DNA from: Streptomyces klenkii | GTDB taxonomy: Bacteria; Actinomycetota; Actinomycetes; Streptomycetales; Streptomycetaceae | Reading direction: 5' to 3' | DNA: 64,000 bases | Assembly: GCF_003626645.1 (NCBI RefSeq) | Contig: NZ_RBAM01000007.1 | Span: forward strand, 248,001-312,000 | Position numbers and translations under genes: made by a program | Shown here: positions 25,212 through 33,367 of the stretch, one piece after another | How positions within the stretch are numbered: position 1 is the stretch's first letter | Layout of the letters: the number at the start of each line of letters is the position of its first letter | Notes under the pieces: model-generated | Told to the model about the DNA's origin: nothing | What the model saw: only the letters and a program-made list of their open reading frames with translations | The model's database searches: none

Positions 25212-26957
25212 ATGCGCGGAGACCTGGAGTTCATGTCCATACCCCGGCTGGTCCGCACCGCCGCCGCGCGTTACGGCGACCGCGAGGCCGTGGTCGAGGG
25301 CCGGACCAGGATCGGCTACGAGCAGCTCGCCGCCCGGATCGAGCGGGCCGCCGCCGGGTGCCTCGCGGCGGGCGTCCAGGCAGGCGACCGCGTGGCCGTA
25401 TGGGCGCCGAATACGCTCGACTGGATCGTCTCCGCCCTGGGAGCCGTCACGGCCGGCGCGGTCCTCGTCCCGGTCAACACCAGGCTCAAGGGTGCCGAGG
25501 CCGCCCACGTGCTCGGGCGCACCCGGGCGAAGCTGCTCTTTGTCACCGGCACCTTCCTGGGCACGTCCTACGTCGCCGCGCTGCGGCGGGTGGCCGGTGG
25601 TGCCCGTACGGCCTACGACCGCGGCCGTGACCGCCGGCGGAGCCGTGCGGGGGCGGAGGAGGAGAGGGAGACGCCCCTGCCCGGGCTTCCGCACCTGGAG
25701 CAGGTCGTCGTGCTGGCCGAGGACGCACTGGCGGGCCCTGGTTTCCGGACGTGGAAGGAGTTCAACGCCGCGGCGGACGCGGTGCCGGCCTGGGCCGTAC
25801 GGGCCCGGGCGAACGCCGTCAGCCCCGACGCGCCCTCGGACATCATCTTCACCTCCGGTACCACGGGCGAGCCCAAGGGCGTGGTCGTCACCCACGCTCA
25901 GACCCTGCGCACCTTCGGTGCCTGGTGCGACCTCGCGGGGCTGCGGAGAGGAGACCGCTATCTGATCGTCAACCCGTTCTCGCACACCTTCGGCTACAAG
26001 GCCGGGGTGCTCGCCTGCCTCATGCGCGGTGCGGTGATGGTGCCGCAGGCGGTCTTCGCGGTGGACACGGTGCTGGCCGGAATCGCGGCGGAGCGCATCA
26101 CCGTGCTGCCCGGCCCGCCCACCCTGCACCAGGCGCTGCTCGACCACCCGGCCCGGTCGGTGTGCGCGCTGTCGTCACTGCGGCTGGTGGTGACAGGGGC
26201 GGCGGCAGTGGATCCGGGGCTGGTCGAGCGGCTGCGGGCGGAGGCCGGCGTTCCCACGGTGCTGACGGCGTACGGGATGAGCGAGGCCACCGGTGTCGTC
26301 ACCATGTGCCGGCGCCACGACTCCGCCGAGGTCGTCGCGGGCACCGCGGGCCGGGCCCTGCCGGACACCGAGGTCAAGGTGGCCGGGGCCGACGGGAAGG
26401 CGCTGCCGCCGGGCCGGCCGGGGGAGATCCTGGTGCGCGGCTACCAGGTCATGTCCGGCTACTTCGAGGATCCGCGGGCCACGGCGGAGGCGATCGATGC
26501 GGACGGCTGGCTGCACACCGGCGACGTCGGCGTGCTGGACGGTGAAGGCAATCTGCGGATCACCGGCCGGATCAAGGACATGTTCGTGGCCGGGGGCTTC
26601 AACGTGTATCCGGCGGAGGTGGAGCGGCTGCTGGCCCGGCATCCGGGCGTAGCCGAGGCCGCCGTCGTGGGCGTGCCGGACCGGCGGCTGGGCGAGGTCG
26701 GCAGGGCCTATGTGGTCCGCAGGGACGGTGGTCCCGCCCCGTCAGCGGAGGAGCTGATCGCCTGGGCGCGGCGCGAGATGGCCGCGTACAAGGTGCCGCG
26801 TGAGGTGGAGTTCGTTCCCGGCCTCCCGCGGAACGCTTCCGGCAAGGTCATCAAGGGCGAATTGCGGGCGCCCGGCGAAACAAAGGGCCTCATGGGCGAT
26901 GAAGCCGAAGCAAATGAAGCCGGAGCCAGCGAAGACGAGGCCGATGAAGGCGAATGA
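25212..26957 (+). CDS. AMP-forming acid:CoA ligase, FadD3-like
   Basis: 581 aa from ATG 25212 after GGGGAGGG. The adenylate-forming motifs are intact: IIFTSGTTGEPKGVVVTHAQ, INPFSHTF-type segment VNPFSHTFGYKAGVLACL, LTAYGMSEATGVVTM, GWLHTGDVG, RIKDMFVAGGFNVYPAEVE and the C-terminal Lys in NASGKVIKGEL. Several of these, notably FGYKAGVLACL and ITVLPGPPT, resemble remembered Mycobacterium FadD3, the ligase for the indanedione propionate left from steroid rings A/B. A 25-residue acidic tail (EAEANEAGASEDEADEGE) is an extra. Its substrate is not proven and no ipdAB genes are present. Confidence 0.9.
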   Translation: MRGDLEFMSIPRLVRTAAARYGDREAVVEGRTRIGYEQLAARIERAAAGCLAAGVQAGDRVAVWAPNTLDWIVSALGAVTAGAVLVPVNTRLKGAEAAHVLGRTRAKLLFVTGTFLGTSYVAALRRVAGGARTAYDRGRDRRRSRAGAEEERETPLPGLPHLEQVVVLAEDALAGPGFRTWKEFNAAADAVPAWAVRARANAVSPDAPSDIIFTSGTTGEPKGVVVTHAQTLRTFGAWCDLAGLRRGDRYLIVNPFSHTFGYKAGVLACLMRGAVMVPQAVFAVDTVLAGIAAERITVLPGPPTLHQALLDHPARSVCALSSLRLVVTGAAAVDPGLVERLRAEAGVPTVLTAYGMSEATGVVTMCRRHDSAEVVAGTAGRALPDTEVKVAGADGKALPPGRPGEILVRGYQVMSGYFEDPRATAEAIDADGWLHTGDVGVLDGEGNLRITGRIKDMFVAGGFNVYPAEVERLLARHPGVAEAAVVGVPDRRLGEVGRAYVVRRDGGPAPSAEELIAWARREMAAYKVPREVEFVPGLPRNASGKVIKGELRAPGETKGLMGDEAEANEAGASEDEADEGE

Positions 26958-27077
26958 GGGACGTGTAGGAGGCGCATGAGGGGGCAATGAGAGGGAACAG
27001 CGGCGCGGCCGACGGCGCGGTGCGGGGCACGGAGTGAAGATGGCCCTCGGAACCCGAGTGCGAACGAGGTGGATGCC

Positions 27078-27509
27078 ATGCCGCTGTCCGTCGAAGAGCG
27101 TGAGAAATTCCTGGCCGGCCGGCGCGTGGCGGCGATCGCCGTCGAGGCGGGCGGGGGACGCGGACCGGTGAACGTGCCCGTCTGGTATCTCTACCGTCCG
27201 GGCGGTGAGGTCGTGCTTGTCACCGGCCGCGCCTCCCGCAAAGCGCAGCTCATTGCCGATGCCGGGCGATTCACGCTCTTGGTGGACCAGACGTCTCCGA
27301 CGTACCGGTACGTCTCCGTCGAGGGCGAGCTCGTGTCGCTCGAAACGGCGACGGAGGAGCTGGCGAGGGAGATCGCTGTCCGTTATCTGCCGACGGAAGC
27401 GGCAGTGGACGCGCACGTGGAGAGAATCATGGCCGACCCGGAAGCGGTCGTGGCGATCAGGATGCGGCCGCGGCACTGGCACTCGGCCGATCTGGGTGGC
27501 GCGAGCTGA
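27078..27509 (+). CDS. PPOX-class (split-barrel) flavin or F420-binding protein
   Basis: 143 aa from ATG 27078 after CGAGGTGG. Split beta-barrel pattern: RRVAAIAVEAGGGRGPVNVPVWYLYRPGGEVVLVTGRASRKAQLI, then FTLLVDQTSPTYRYVSVEGELVSLE and a C-terminal AIRMRPRHWHSADLG. Such small proteins bind FMN, F420 or heme, and the length fits the F420-dependent PPOX group, but the cofactor cannot be decided by eye. It is about 120 bp downstream of the CoA ligase gene on the same strand. Confidence 0.82.
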   Translation: MPLSVEEREKFLAGRRVAAIAVEAGGGRGPVNVPVWYLYRPGGEVVLVTGRASRKAQLIADAGRFTLLVDQTSPTYRYVSVEGELVSLETATEELAREIAVRYLPTEAAVDAHVERIMADPEAVVAIRMRPRHWHSADLGGAS

Positions 27510-27544
27510 CGCTGACCGGCAGGGCCGGCGTCGCCGCCGCCCGC

Positions 27545-27808
27545 CTAGTACGCCGCTGCGTCGGGGCCGGCCCAGATGGTGCCGTGATCGTCCCGGCCGC
27601 CCGTGCCGTGGTCGTCGCGGCCACCGGTGCCGTGGTCGTCGCCACCGATCGGGTGCGCGAGCTGCACCAGGCCGGCCGACGTCGTCGCTTTGGTCCCGTG
27701 GTCGTCAGCGGCTGCCGGGCCCGCCGCGGCCAGTGCCCCGGCACCGGCCATGGCGGCCATCGCGGCTATGACGAGGGCCTTCTTCGCGCGCCTGCTCGTA
27801 GCGTTCAT
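27545..27808 (-). CDS. Small secreted DDHGT-repeat protein
   Basis: 87 aa from ATG 27808 (GAGGAG upstream). Residues 1-35 form a classical Sec signal peptide (RRAKK, then a hydrophobic Ala-rich core ending AAAGPAAA). The predicted mature part is only about 52 residues and has four DDHGT units, three of them in tandem as GGDDHGTGGRDDHGTGGRDDHGT. Asp-Asp-His units might bind a metal. It shares the DDH(G/P/A)T element with the AfsS-like protein encoded upstream on the same strand, so the two may be related repeat proteins, one exported. Function unknown. Confidence 0.72.
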   Translation of the reverse strand: MNATSRRAKKALVIAAMAAMAGAGALAAAGPAAADDHGTKATTSAGLVQLAHPIGGDDHGTGGRDDHGTGGRDDHGTIWAGPDAAAY

Positions 27809-28393
27809 TTCCCACTCCTCTGATTCGGGGGGTGTTGCGGTGATGGTGCACGTGCCGGTGAACGTAGCGGGTGAGGACGGCTGCGTCCGCCGTTCGGACC
27901 GAAGTGTGTGACGGAACTCCGCTCCATTTGCCTGCAGTTCTGCGCGCATGGGCGCAAGACCGCAGGGGTCGGCGTCGACGGCTTCCCCTCCGTGCTGCCG
28001 ACGCCGGCCCCTGCGGTCCCCCGTTGGACCTTCCCTTTTTCAGTTGTTGTGCGATCCCCCGTTGTTCCCCCGTACGTTCCCCCGTGCTGTGGCGCCTTTC
28101 TCCCCGTCCGACGCCCCCCGTTTCGCTCATTTCAGCGTCGGACGACCCCCGTTGGAAATCCCCCGTTGGATCTCCCCCGTCGTGCGTTCCCCCGTGAGTC
28201 CCCCGTCGTACGTTTCCCCCGTACGGTTCCCCCGTCGTGCTTTTCCCCCGTCGTACGTCGTGCCCGGGTGCGTTCCCTGCGGATCTTCCTCCCCCGGAAC
28301 GTCCCCGTGTCGTGCTCTCCCCCTGAGCCCCCGGCCGGGAGATTCCTGCCCGCCGATGTTTCCGGCCAGAAATCCCCCGTCCCGGGAGCCCGA
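27809..28393. repeat. Gene-free region with a degenerate CCCCCGT array
   Basis: 585 bp between the two DDH-repeat genes. Fourteen copies of CCCCCGT occur between 28018 and 28380, eight of them at 11-16 bp spacing between 28146 and 28251, separated by TT/AT/GTACG/GTCGTACG words. On the minus strand (sense for the flanking genes) these are runs of five G, able in principle to form G-quadruplexes. No open reading frame with protein-like composition crosses the array. Confidence 0.75.
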
Positions 28394-28633
28394 TCAGATC
28401 AGCCCGGATGTGGGCTTGTCCCCCGTGGGGTGGTCGTCCATGACGATCAGTTCATCGCCCGGAAGAGGTTTTTTCTTCAGGACCTTGCTGTCTTTGAGGA
28501 TGACGGGCTCACCGATGGTGGCGTGGTCGTCCGGCGGCGGGGCGAACTGCTGCCCCGCGGTGAACGTTCCCCCGGTGGGATGGTCGTCCTGCGGTGTGGC
28601 CACGCCTGGCGTGAGCTTGCGCTCGTCGCTCAT
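28394..28633 (-). CDS. AfsS-like 'sigma-like' small repeat protein
   Basis: 79 aa from ATG 28633 (GGAG nine bases upstream). The sequence holds three degenerate DDH(P/A)T units: PQDDHPTGGTF, PPDDHATIGEPVILK and VMDDHPTGDKP. S. coelicolor AfsS, a 63-aa protein, is built of comparable DNHAT-type repeats and is activated by AfsR from the neighbouring gene. Here too the gene lies directly downstream (412 bp) of an AfsR-like gene on the same strand. I infer an AfsS-like role in secondary-metabolism control. The mechanism of AfsS itself is not settled. Confidence 0.7.
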   Translation of the reverse strand: MSDERKLTPGVATPQDDHPTGGTFTAGQQFAPPPDDHATIGEPVILKDSKVLKKKPLPGDELIVMDDHPTGDKPTSGLI

Positions 28634-29045
28634 AGCGATCAACTCCGATGGGTCGGTGCGAGTCGTTTGGCGTGAGGGGTTGGTGCTGGGATGCAGAACC
28701 CGCCCGGCGACTCCCCCGATGGCCGCCGGACGGGGACTGGGGCTGATCACCCCTGAGGTGAGGCCTCACCTACGACCCGTCTGCCCCCCGACGCGACGGA
28801 TCGACAGCACTCAGACTGCACTGTCGCGATAAACGATCGATGAACGGGCACGTGACAGCGTTTTCCCGGGCCTCTACGGCTGCGCTGGCGACTCCGGAAC
28901 GACACCGAGGGGGATCCGGAAGGGCGTACGAAGGGACGCCCCTGTGTCGCACGGCACTGCGAATGCGGGATTCCGCTCCGCGTCCTGTCGCTCGCTACCT
29001 GTCCGCTACCCCGGAGCGCGGAGTTCCACCCACCGGCGGCCGGGT
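28634..29045. other. 412-bp region between AfsR-like and AfsS-like genes; probable afsS-like promoter
   Basis: No gene supported. It holds a 16-bp perfect palindrome (listed separately) and should contain the promoter of the AfsS-like gene on the minus strand. Plus-strand frames here lack a ribosome-binding site and protein-like composition. Confidence 0.5.
28756..28771. promoter_or_regulatory. 16-bp perfect palindrome upstream of the AfsS-like gene
   Basis: AGGTGAGGCCTCACCT, about 123-138 bp upstream of the AfsS-like start. It resembles but is one base longer than DtxR/IdeR-type iron boxes, so the binder is unknown. Confidence 0.5.
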
Positions 29046-31976
29046 CTACGCCGCCTGTACCACCGACAGCAGATTTCGTACCTCTGCCGCCTCAGGCGAG
29101 CCCAGCTGCTCGTAGATCGCCAGCGCCTCCGTCCAGCAGGCGCGCGCCCGGCCCGGCTGCCCCAGCGCGTCGAGCGAGCGCCCGAGCACGGTCAGAACGT
29201 TACTGCGCCGCCACTCCCCGCCGATGCCGCGCAGCTTCAGCGCCTGCTCGGCGTGGTGGGCGGCGGCCGTCGGCCGCCCGGCCAGGAGGTGGACCTCGGC
29301 CATCCGGTAGTGGGTCATGCCTTCCCACAGCCGCTGCCGGTTGTCGACGAAGATCGGCATGGCCTCGTTCAACTGCCGCAGCGCGTCCTCGTACCGCCGC
29401 GCCCGGGTGAGGGCCAGACCGTACGTGTAGAGGCCGTTCGCGATCCGCCAGCTGACGTTGATCTCCCGGAAGATGCCGATGGCCTGCTCGGCGAGCTCGA
29501 CGGCCGAGGCGGACCGCCCGGTGTCGAGGTGGACCCGCGCCAGGTTGCTGAGGGCGGTCGCCTCGCACGGGCGGTTGCCGTCCTCGCGGAAGCACTCCAG
29601 GGCCTGGCCGATGTACGCCTCGGCGTCCTCGTAGCGGTGCTGGTAGATGGCGACGATGCCGCGGTTGTTGGAGGCGTACCCGCACGGGATGGGGTCCTCC
29701 GTGGCGCGGCCGAGGAGGACGGCGTGCAGGGCGTGCTCGTCGGCCTGGGCGAAGCGGCCCGCGAGGCTGTTCACGTGCGTGAGGACGGTCCGGGCGCGGC
29801 CTTCGGCCCGGGCGTCCCCGGTCTCCTGCGCGGCGGCCAGGAGCGCCGTGGCGGCCTGCTCGTAGAGCCTGAAGTCGGCGCCGGACTCGGCGAGGTCCTT
29901 GGCGGCCAGCAGCAGGTCGACGGCGCGGCGCAGGGTGCCGCCGGTGGCGGACGCGTGCTGGCGGACGCAGGCCAGCAGGCAGCCGGCCTCGGCGAACAGC
30001 CAGTCGCAGGCCGCGTCCCGGTCGGTGAAGACGAGCCCGGGGTGGGTGGTCGGCGTCAGGTGGGCGAGGAGCTGGTCGCCGGGCCGCTCCAGGACGTACA
30101 CGCCGGCGGCCGTCGCCAGGTAGAAGTCCAGGAGCCGTGAGAGGGCGGCCTCGCGCTCTGCGGGCGGCTGTTCGTCCCGCTCCGCGCATGCACGCGCGTA
30201 GAGGCGTACGAGGTCGTGGTAGCGGTACCGGCCGGGTGCGGCGGATTCCAGCAGGGACGTGTCGACGAGCGACTCCAGCAGCTCCTCGGTGGCGTCCGTG
30301 TCCAGGTCCAGGACGGCCGCGGCGGCCGCGAGCGAGATGTCCGGGCCGTCCGCCAGGCCCAGCAGCCGGAAGGCGCGGGCCTGGCCCGGCTCCAGCTGCC
30401 CGTAGCCCAGCTCGAAGGTGGCGGTGACGGCGAGGTCGCCGGCGCGCAGCTCGTCGAGGCGGCGCCGCTCGTCGCCGAGCTTGCGGGCCAGCACCGATAC
30501 CGTCCATGTCCGGCGGGCGGCGAGGCGGGAGGCGGCGATGCGGATGGCGAGCGGCAGGAAGCCGCACGCCGCGACGACGTCCATCGCCGCGTCCCGCTCG
30601 GCCTCCACGCGCTCGGTGCCGACGATGCGGGTGAACAGCACCAGCGCCTCGTCCGGGCTCATCACGTCCAGGTCGACGAGGTGGGCCCCGGCGAGGCCCA
30701 CCATGCGCGCCCGGCTCGTGACGAGGGCCGCGCAGCCTTCCGTGCCGGGCAGCAGCGGGCGGACCTGGGCGGCGTCCCGGGCGTTGTCCAGCAGGGCGAG
30801 GACGCGGCGGCCGTCGAGGGTGGAGCGGAAGAGCGCGGACCGTTCCTGCACCCCCTCAGGAATAGCGGAATCCAGAATTCCGAGCGCCCGCAGGAACGAT
30901 CCGAGCACTGCTTCCGGCTCGGCGGGCAGAGGGCCGGTGCCTTGCAGGTCCACGTACAGCTGACCGTCCGGGAAGTGGTGCCGCGCGGCGTGCGCGACGT
31001 GCACCGCCAGCGTCGTCTTGCCGACGCCGCCGATGCCGGCGACGGCCGACACGGCCATCACCCGGCCGTCGCACGTCGCGAGCTGGTCGCCGAGCTCGTC
31101 CACGAAGGCGGCGCGCCCGGTGAAGTCGGAGACCGTCGCGGGCAGCTGAGCGGGGCGGATGAACGCGGGCCCGGCGTACGGCCGGTCGTCCGGGATGAAG
31201 GGCAGGGCGAGGTCGGCGTCGGCGTTGAGGATGCGCTGCTGGAGCTCGGAGAGCTCGGGGCACGGGTCGACGCCCAGCTCGTCGGCGAGGAGCCGGCGGG
31301 TGTCGGCGTAGACGGCGAGGGCCTCGGCCTGCCGGCCGCTGCGGTAGAGGGCGAGCATCAGCAGCTCGCGCAGCCGCTCGCGCAGCGGGTGGGCGGCGGT
31401 CAGGGCCGTCAGCTCCGAGACCGCCTCGGCGTGGCTGCCCACCTCCAGGTCCAGGTCCAGCCGGGTCTCGATGAGCGACAGCCGCCACTCCTCCAGCCGC
31501 GTGCGCTGCGTCTCCGCGTACGGGCCGGGCAGGCCGGCCAGCGGCTCGCCGTCCCACAGGCCGAGGACCTCGTTGATGAGGTCGCGGGCGCGGTGGCGGT
31601 CGCCGGAGGCGCGCGTCTTCTCCGCCTCGGCGACGAGGTGCTCGGCCCGGTCGATGTCCAGGCAGCCGAAGCCGACCCGGACGGCGTAGCCCCCGGACTC
31701 GCTGACCAGGACGTCGGCGTCCCGGCCGAAGGCCTTGCGCAGCCGCGAGGCGTACGTGCGCAGCGCGGCGAGGGCGGCGTGCGGCGGCTCGTCGCCCCAG
31801 AGCGCGTCCACCAGCTCGGGCGCGGTGGCGGTCCGGCCGCCGCGCAGCAGCAGGGCGGCGAGGAGCGCCCTCTGCTGCGGCGAGCCGGTGTTCAGCAGTT
31901 CCCTGCCGCGGCGGGCCCGGACGGGCCCGAGCACGGTGAATCGGAGCTGCTGCCCGTGCCCTGTATCGCCGGCCAT
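29046..31976 (-). CDS. AfsR/SARP-family transcriptional regulator with NB-ARC and TPR domains
   Basis: 976 aa, the length of AfsR. Domains: N-terminal OmpR-like winged helix (about 10-100; FTVLGPVRARRGRELLNTGSPQQRALLAALLLRGGR), bacterial transcriptional-activation domain (about 105-250), NB-ARC ATPase (about 280-560; P-loop GIGGVGKTTLAVH, and RVLALLDNARD for Walker B), and C-terminal tetratricopeptide repeats (about 690-970). AfsR-type proteins integrate kinase signals and ATP to switch on antibiotic genes. The AfsS-like gene downstream fits the afsR-afsS arrangement. No biosynthetic cluster is visible in this window. Confidence 0.92.
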   Translation of the reverse strand: MAGDTGHGQQLRFTVLGPVRARRGRELLNTGSPQQRALLAALLLRGGRTATAPELVDALWGDEPPHAALAALRTYASRLRKAFGRDADVLVSESGGYAVRVGFGCLDIDRAEHLVAEAEKTRASGDRHRARDLINEVLGLWDGEPLAGLPGPYAETQRTRLEEWRLSLIETRLDLDLEVGSHAEAVSELTALTAAHPLRERLRELLMLALYRSGRQAEALAVYADTRRLLADELGVDPCPELSELQQRILNADADLALPFIPDDRPYAGPAFIRPAQLPATVSDFTGRAAFVDELGDQLATCDGRVMAVSAVAGIGGVGKTTLAVHVAHAARHHFPDGQLYVDLQGTGPLPAEPEAVLGSFLRALGILDSAIPEGVQERSALFRSTLDGRRVLALLDNARDAAQVRPLLPGTEGCAALVTSRARMVGLAGAHLVDLDVMSPDEALVLFTRIVGTERVEAERDAAMDVVAACGFLPLAIRIAASRLAARRTWTVSVLARKLGDERRRLDELRAGDLAVTATFELGYGQLEPGQARAFRLLGLADGPDISLAAAAAVLDLDTDATEELLESLVDTSLLESAAPGRYRYHDLVRLYARACAERDEQPPAEREAALSRLLDFYLATAAGVYVLERPGDQLLAHLTPTTHPGLVFTDRDAACDWLFAEAGCLLACVRQHASATGGTLRRAVDLLLAAKDLAESGADFRLYEQAATALLAAAQETGDARAEGRARTVLTHVNSLAGRFAQADEHALHAVLLGRATEDPIPCGYASNNRGIVAIYQHRYEDAEAYIGQALECFREDGNRPCEATALSNLARVHLDTGRSASAVELAEQAIGIFREINVSWRIANGLYTYGLALTRARRYEDALRQLNEAMPIFVDNRQRLWEGMTHYRMAEVHLLAGRPTAAAHHAEQALKLRGIGGEWRRSNVLTVLGRSLDALGQPGRARACWTEALAIYEQLGSPEAAEVRNLLSVVQAA

Positions 31977-32104
31977 GGTGACCCCCTGCTTGTCCCGCTC
32001 GGTCGCACGGCCAGTCTGCCTTGTCCGGGGGCTCTGCGTCAGCAGGGGTCCGGCCTCTCCACAAGGCCTGCCAGAGACCGCCTCACCCCTGTCTCCACGG
32101 AGTA

Positions 32105-32119
32105 CTGACGAGTCGTCAG
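32105..32119. promoter_or_regulatory. Proposed TetR-regulon operator (copy 7, perfect)
   Basis: CTGACG-AGT-CGTCAG, 12 of 12 arm positions, 22-36 bp upstream of the amidohydrolase ATG. This is nearly the same geometry as the copy before fbiC. Confidence 0.8.
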
Positions 32120-32140
32120 ATCGTCGCTAACGTGTCAGCC

Positions 32141-33367
32141 ATGGAGAGCATCCCCCGCATCATCTCGGTGGACGATCACACGGTCGAGCCTCCTCACGTC
32201 TGGTCGGACCGGCTACCGGCGAAGTTCCGCGATGTCGGGCCGCGGATCGTGCGCGCGCCGGTGAAGGAAATGACCTTCGTCGGCGGAAGGTTCACTCCCG
32301 TCATGGGCGACCCGGGCGACGGCGGCCCGGAGGCCGACTGGTGGATCTATGAGGATTTGCACCGTCCGCTCACGCGGCTGGATACCGCCGTCGGATACTC
32401 CAGGGACGACGTCAGACTGGAGGGCATCACGTACGAACAGATGCGGCCCGGCTCCTTCAGCGTTCCGGAACGACTGGCCGATATGGACCGCAACCACGTC
32501 CAGTCCGCACTGTGCTTCCCCACCTTCCCGCGCTTCTGCGGGCAGACCTTCACCGAGGCGAAGGACCGCGAACTCGCCCTCCTCGGCGTGCGCGCGTACA
32601 ACGACTGGATGGTGGAGGAGTGGTGCGGCCCGCAGGCGCACGGCCGCCTCGTCCCCCTCTGCATCGTCCCCCTGTGGGACGCCGGGCTGGCCGCCGCCGA
32701 GGTGCGCCGCAACGCCGCACGCGGCGTGCGCGCCGTGTGCTTCTCCGAGATCCCCCCGCACCTCGGCCTGCCCTCCGTCCACACCGACGCCTGGGACCCC
32801 TTCCTGCGTGCCTGCGCAGAGACCCGCACCGTCATCGCCATGCACATCGGCTCCTCCTCGCGCATGCCGTCCACCTCGGCCGACGCACCGCCCGCCGTCG
32901 GCTCCGTCATCACCTTCGCCAACTGCTGCTTCTCGCTCGTCGACTGGCTGATGTCCGGCGCCTTCGAGCGCTTCCCGGAGCTGCACATCATGTACGCCGA
33001 GGGGCAGATCGGCTGGATCCCGTACGTCCTGGAGCGCGCGGACGTCGCCTGGGAGCAGAACCGCGCCTGGGGCGGCGTCGCGGACAAGGTCCTGCGGCCG
33101 CCGTCCGAGCTGTTCGCCGAGCACGTCCACGGCTGCTTCTTCGACGACGCCTTCGGGCTGCGCAGCCTCGACGCGATCGGCGCCGGCAACGTCCTCTACG
33201 AGACCGACTACCCGCACTCCGACTCCACTTGGCCGCGCTCCAAGGAGGTCGCCGAGCAGCAGATGGGGCACCTGCCGCCGGACGTGATCGAGCGCATCGT
33301 CCGCGGCAACGCGATCGAGCTGCTGGGGCTCACGGAGGAAGGGCTGTGGGCGCATGCCGCCGGATGA
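32141..33367 (+). CDS. Amidohydrolase-2 family metal enzyme
   Basis: 408 aa from ATG 32141; GTG 32132 is an alternative. There is no good ribosome-binding site, so the transcript may be leaderless. Motifs of the amidohydrolase-2 (ACMSD/LigW-like) TIM barrel: SVDDHTVEPPHVW (an altered DxH metal site), VIAMHIGSSS, FPELHIMYAEGQIGWIPYVLERAD, and YETDYPHSDSTWPRS (metal Asp and catalytic His). Members decarboxylate or hydrolyse ring-derived acids and are frequent in actinobacterial sterol-like loci. The next gene overlaps its stop by 14 bp, so the two are coupled. Confidence 0.87.
   Translation: MESIPRIISVDDHTVEPPHVWSDRLPAKFRDVGPRIVRAPVKEMTFVGGRFTPVMGDPGDGGPEADWWIYEDLHRPLTRLDTAVGYSRDDVRLEGITYEQMRPGSFSVPERLADMDRNHVQSALCFPTFPRFCGQTFTEAKDRELALLGVRAYNDWMVEEWCGPQAHGRLVPLCIVPLWDAGLAAAEVRRNAARGVRAVCFSEIPPHLGLPSVHTDAWDPFLRACAETRTVIAMHIGSSSRMPSTSADAPPAVGSVITFANCCFSLVDWLMSGAFERFPELHIMYAEGQIGWIPYVLERADVAWEQNRAWGGVADKVLRPPSELFAEHVHGCFFDDAFGLRSLDAIGAGNVLYETDYPHSDSTWPRSKEVAEQQMGHLPPDVIERIVRGNAIELLGLTEEGLWAHAAG

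Noticed and set aside
27908..28675. Plus-strand frame through the CCCCCGT array
   Set aside because: Composition is a repeat of Pro/Arg/Ser produced by the array; it covers the AfsS-like gene in antisense.
28756..28771. Palindrome as a DmdR/IdeR iron box
   Set aside because: The half-sites are spaced one base further apart than in the iron box consensus and there is no iron-related gene nearby.
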